Shown here one piece after another: positions 12,807 through 15,392 of a DNA stretch of 15,392 nucleotides (the stretch's first letter is position 1; every line of letters starts with the position of its first letter). Below the pieces are notes generated by a model. The model had not been told where the DNA came from, searched no databases, and was given only the letters and a program-made list of their open reading frames with translations. This DNA is from Myxococcales bacterium (GTDB taxonomy: Bacteria > Myxococcota_A > Polyangia > Nannocystales > Nannocystaceae), in the NCBI GenBank assembly GCA_020431135.1, contig JAGQIT010000031.1, forward strand, positions 1 to 15,392, in the 5' to 3' direction. The translations under genes and the position numbers were made by a program.

Positions 12807-13994
12807 ATGGCCAACATCGGCTACATCCAGGTCGTCCGCCACTGCAACCACTTCTGCGGCTTCTGCTCGAACCCGACGACCCCCTACACCCACGACCTCG
12901 AGTCGATGCGGGTGCTCGTCGACGACCTCGTCGACCGCGGCTACTTCGGCGTCGTGATGACCGGCGGCGAGCCGACGCTGCACCCGGAGCTGCCGGAGAT
13001 CGTCGCCTACGCGAGCGAGCGCGGCCTCCACGTCCGCATGATCACCAACGGCTGGCGCCTCGCCGATCGCCGCTTCGCCGACGAGCTCGCGCGCGCCGGT
13101 CTCCGCCTCGTCCACGTCTCGATCTACTCGGTCGACGCCGACGTCGAGGCGCGCCTGCGCGGCGTCGAGGGCTCGCTCGAGCGGGCCTTCGCCGCCCTCG
13201 ACAACGCCGCCGCGGCCGGCGTCGAGGTCAACATCAACTCGGTGATCAACCGCCTCAACGCCGATCACCTCGACCGCAACGTCCGCTACTTCCTCAAGAA
13301 CCACCCGCAGGTCCGCCACTTCGTCTGGAACAACCTCGATCCGTCGATGGGCCGCGCTGAGGTCAACCAGGAGCTCTTCGTCCCGCGCCTCGCCGACTTC
13401 GAGCTGTCGCTCCACCGCGCGCTCCGCCTCCTCCACCGCGCCGGCCGGACCTTCCGCGTCGAGCGCGTGCCGCTCTGCTATATGACCGAGTTCGCCTGGG
13501 CGAGCACCGAGACGCGCAAGATCATCAAGGGGGAGGAGCGCGTCGTCCACTTCCTCGACGACAAGCAGACCGTGCGGCAGACGGCCTGGGGGCACATCTA
13601 CGGCGACGGCTGCGAGGTCTGCTCGTTGCGGCCGATCTGCGGCGGGCTCTTTGATCAGGGCGGCGCCTACGATCCCGACGAGCTTCACCCCGTGTTCATC
13701 GATCACGAGCGCGTCGTCGCGGCGGTGCTCGGCGACGCCAGCGATCCCTCGTTCACCGGGCAGACGCTCGACGCGTGGCGCGAGAGCTTCGCCGGGCGGG
13801 CGACGCCCGAGCCGGTGCCGCGCGAGCGCGAGACGATGCGCGAGGCGCTGATCCCCGTCGGCAGGATCACGGATCGCGGGCGCCGGCTCTTCGCGGCGAA
13901 GCGGCGCGCCGAGGCCGACAAGGCGGCGCGCCTCGGCGTCGCGGTCGAGCGCGAGCGTGAGCGCGCCGCCGATGAGCGGGACGAGCAGCCCTAG
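12807..13994 (+). CDS. Radical SAM protein with candidate auxiliary-cluster domain
   Basis: The protein has 395 residues. Cys13, Cys17 and Cys20 in CNHFCGFC form the CxxxCxxC motif that binds the S-adenosylmethionine-cleaving [4Fe-4S] cluster. TGGEPTLHPEL (52-62) is the SAM-binding GGE region, followed by MITNGW (78-83). After the barrel, Cys224 and Cys269-x2-Cys272-x5-Cys278 (CEVCSLRPIC) give four cysteines in the spacing typical of a twitch/SPASM auxiliary [4Fe-4S] cluster. The last 60 residues are highly charged (Arg/Glu/Ala) and probably helical or disordered. Such enzymes modify peptides or carry out cofactor chemistry, but I see no short precursor peptide and no named subfamily. ATG 12807 is used because the preceding residues are antisense to the M50 gene and because MANIGYIQVVRHCN is a typical strand-1 start. 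The stop shares CTAG with the convergent neighbour. Confidence 0.9.
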   Translation: MANIGYIQVVRHCNHFCGFCSNPTTPYTHDLESMRVLVDDLVDRGYFGVVMTGGEPTLHPELPEIVAYASERGLHVRMITNGWRLADRRFADELARAGLRLVHVSIYSVDADVEARLRGVEGSLERAFAALDNAAAAGVEVNINSVINRLNADHLDRNVRYFLKNHPQVRHFVWNNLDPSMGRAEVNQELFVPRLADFELSLHRALRLLHRAGRTFRVERVPLCYMTEFAWASTETRKIIKGEERVVHFLDDKQTVRQTAWGHIYGDGCEVCSLRPICGGLFDQGGAYDPDELHPVFIDHERVVAAVLGDASDPSFTGQTLDAWRESFAGRATPEPVPRERETMREALIPVGRITDRGRRLFAAKRRAEADKAARLGVAVERERERAADERDEQP

Positions 13995-15392
13995 CAGCCC
14001 TTGCGGATCCCGTCGGCGGCGATCGTCCAGCGCCCGCTCGTCGCCTTCAGCCGCCGCCGCGCCCGCGGCCCGACGTCGGCCTCGGTCTCGGTCTCGGGGT
14101 CCGCGGTCACGCCCTCGTAGGGGCCGGGGCGCAGCCGCAGGCAGGCGTCGCCGGCGACCTCGATCCTATGCCTCCACGAGTAGCGGCCGATGGGGCTGTG
14201 CCTCTCCTCGCCGACGGTCGGCGGGAGCTGGCCGACGAAGCTCCATCCGTCGGCGGTCGGCGCGAAGCCGAGGACGCGGAGCGAGTCCCCGCCGCCGCCG
14301 GCGGTGATGAGCTGGCGGGCCTCGACGACGGCGAGCGCGTTGTCGAGGGGGATGAGGTCGCGGAGAGCGAGCTCGGGCGTCGGGATCGCCGCCCATGCGC
14401 CGCCGTCTTCGCGGAGGATCCAGTCGGTCACGGGCGCGCGGTGGATGGTCGCGTGGCCGATCTCCTCGTAGTGACCGACGGCGACGTAGCCCGGGCGGAT
14501 CGTCCGCAGGCGCTCGACTCCCCCGAGGATCGCCGACGTCGTCGGCGAGCCGCGGTCGGTCTCTCGCCACGCGGAGAGGTCCGTCGTCGCGCCTTCGCCG
14601 GGGTGGAGGGCGAGCTGGTCGTCGACGCGCCAGGTCTCCTTCGGGCCGTCGCGTGGGGTCAGCTCAAATTCGACCCCGTACTCGCCCTCGGCTGTGAGGG
14701 CGCTGCGGACGATGTCGTCGCGGGTCCAACAGGGGCGCGGACCTCGGCCCCAGGGGCAGATCGTCACGGTTGTCCCGGTGTGGTGGTGGCGGAGCGCGCC
14801 CCGGCGATCGAGGTCATCGGGCGTTAGGCGGACGACGTCGACGACCTCTCCGGGGTGCTCGCGGAGCCAGCCCGCCAGCGTCTCGACGCTCCCTGGCCAA
14901 CGCGCGGCGAAGCGAAGGCTGTACCAACGGCCAGGTTTGAGGCCGTCGCCGAGGAGGGCGAGGGGCCGGCTCGGCTCCTCCGGGACCACGCGGAAGTAGG
15001 CGCGTCGGTCGAGCTCGCGCTGGTCGTCTTCGCGGTCGCGCTCGGGGACGGCGTCGAGGCGGCCGATGGTCGCCAGGACCGTGTTGCCGGTGCTCGGCTC
15101 ACGGCCGACGAATTCGTAGATCACACCGAGCGTCTCGGGCTCCAGGGCGAGGGCGTCGCGCACCCACGGTCGGGTCTGCACGAGCTCGAAGCGGGGCGGG
15201 CAGTCGTAGCGGAAGGGGATGGGGGTGCGGACGAAGCTCGCGTCGATGGGGCTCCGGGCGAGGAGGGCGTTGAGGGCGATCCAGGGGGCGCCTTGATCGG
15301 TCTGCGTCGCGCAGTGGCGGGCGGGCGTCGGCACGATGACGGGCTCCTCTTCCGCCTCCGCCTCCGCTTCCGCTCTCGCTTCCGCTTCCGCT
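13991..15392 (-). CDS. Unrecognised, probably exported protein, 5'-truncated
   Basis: The frame is open to the right edge, giving 466 visible residues. A GTG at 15334 is the first start-like codon in view, but it is unlikely to be the start. The upstream frame reads as a clean Glu-Ala linker (alternating EA, then EEEPVIVPTPA), the sort of stalk found between an export signal and a folded domain. The rest is a soluble, Arg/Gly/Pro-rich sequence with many Trp residues and no transmembrane helix. The C-terminal third (SLRVLGFAPTADGWSFVGQL, GDACLRLRPGPYEGV) looks beta-rich and slightly resembles SH3b-like modules, which is only an impression. Cysteines are few (CPP, CPWG, CW, CLRL and the terminal Cys) and could form disulfides. 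The final residues are IRKGC. It overlaps the stop of the radical SAM gene by 4 bp. No family was recognised and no function is proposed. Confidence 0.75.
   Translation of the reverse strand, partial: AEAEARAEAEAEAEEEPVIVPTPARHCATQTDQGAPWIALNALLARSPIDASFVRTPIPFRYDCPPRFELVQTRPWVRDALALEPETLGVIYEFVGREPSTGNTVLATIGRLDAVPERDREDDQRELDRRAYFRVVPEEPSRPLALLGDGLKPGRWYSLRFAARWPGSVETLAGWLREHPGEVVDVVRLTPDDLDRRGALRHHHTGTTVTICPWGRGPRPCWTRDDIVRSALTAEGEYGVEFELTPRDGPKETWRVDDQLALHPGEGATTDLSAWRETDRGSPTTSAILGGVERLRTIRPGYVAVGHYEEIGHATIHRAPVTDWILREDGGAWAAIPTPELALRDLIPLDNALAVVEARQLITAGGGGDSLRVLGFAPTADGWSFVGQLPPTVGEERHSPIGRYSWRHRIEVAGDACLRLRPGPYEGVTADPETETEADVGPRARRRLKATSGRWTIAADGIRKGC
15344..15392 (-). repeat. Imperfect GARGCG hexamer repeat coding Glu-Ala
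   Basis: On the minus strand the edge of the window reads as repeated GAAGCG/GAGGCG units (one AGAGCG variant), coding alternating Ala and Glu. The mix of GAA and GAG with one Arg suggests it is not freshly expanded, although such hexamers can change length without a frameshift. It continues beyond the window. Confidence 0.8.

Noticed and set aside
11991..13994. RiPP biosynthetic cluster formed by the radical SAM enzyme and the M50 protease
   Set aside because: No precursor peptide, leader-binding domain or exporter was found in the window, so the cluster call is not supported.
15344..15392. CRISPR or tandem satellite at the right edge
   Set aside because: The unit is 6 bp, in frame, and codes a Glu-Ala linker; there are no spacers.

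Overview
The window is very GC-rich (by eye about 70% or more, with strong G/C third positions) and looks like a myxobacterial chromosome, most like the Nannocystis/Enhygromyxa/Plesiocystis group. The evidence is a DUF1592-type/DUF1552 gene pair, a fibro-slime domain lipoprotein, and several lipoproteins whose lipobox Cys is followed by a long Ser/Thr/Asp/Gly linker. This placement is inferred from protein style, not from a marker gene. There are no rRNA or tRNA genes, insertion sequences, CRISPR arrays or phage genes. The many long opposite-frame ORFs are by-products of the high GC content.

Layout. 1-2662 (+): the 3' end of a DUF1595/1592/1588/1585 multidomain protein with a CxxCH site, followed at once by a Tat-type DUF1552 protein; this is an exported pair of unknown function. 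2663-3067: a 405-bp non-coding stretch. 3068-3553 (+): a small RRM RNA-binding protein with a lysine-rich N-terminal tail. 3564-3616: two stacked hairpins. 3638-4357 (+): aat, leucyl/phenylalanyl-tRNA-protein transferase of the N-degron pathway. A 9-bp perfect hairpin separates it from a convergent fibro-slime lipoprotein (4407-5405, -).

5525-7460 (-): a two-gene RNA repair operon. An Rnl2-like RNA ligase is followed 22 bp later by an HD-phosphoesterase/polynucleotide kinase fusion (HD-Pnk type). The fusion should heal both ends of a broken RNA and the ligase should seal it. 7461-7866 is a 406-bp divergent control region.

7867-11924 (+): two overlapping genes (TGATG) for paralogous lipoproteins. 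Each has a lipobox, a low-complexity linker, six repeats of roughly 80-100 residues, and a conserved C-terminal segment. No known family was recognised. 11991-12707 (-): an M50-type membrane metalloprotease (HELSH), transcribed divergently from a radical SAM protein (12807-13994, +) with a CxxxCxxC motif and four further cysteines that could bind an auxiliary cluster. That gene shares its stop palindrome CTAG with a convergent, unrecognised, probably exported protein that runs off the right edge through a Glu-Ala repeat.

A recurring regulatory theme is a -10-like hexamer 6-15 bp before the start codon, without a convincing Shine-Dalgarno sequence. It is seen at aat, the first repeat lipoprotein, the M50 gene and the radical SAM gene, and suggests leaderless or near-leaderless mRNAs. 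The RNA ligase and HD-Pnk starts, by contrast, have clear Shine-Dalgarno sequences.
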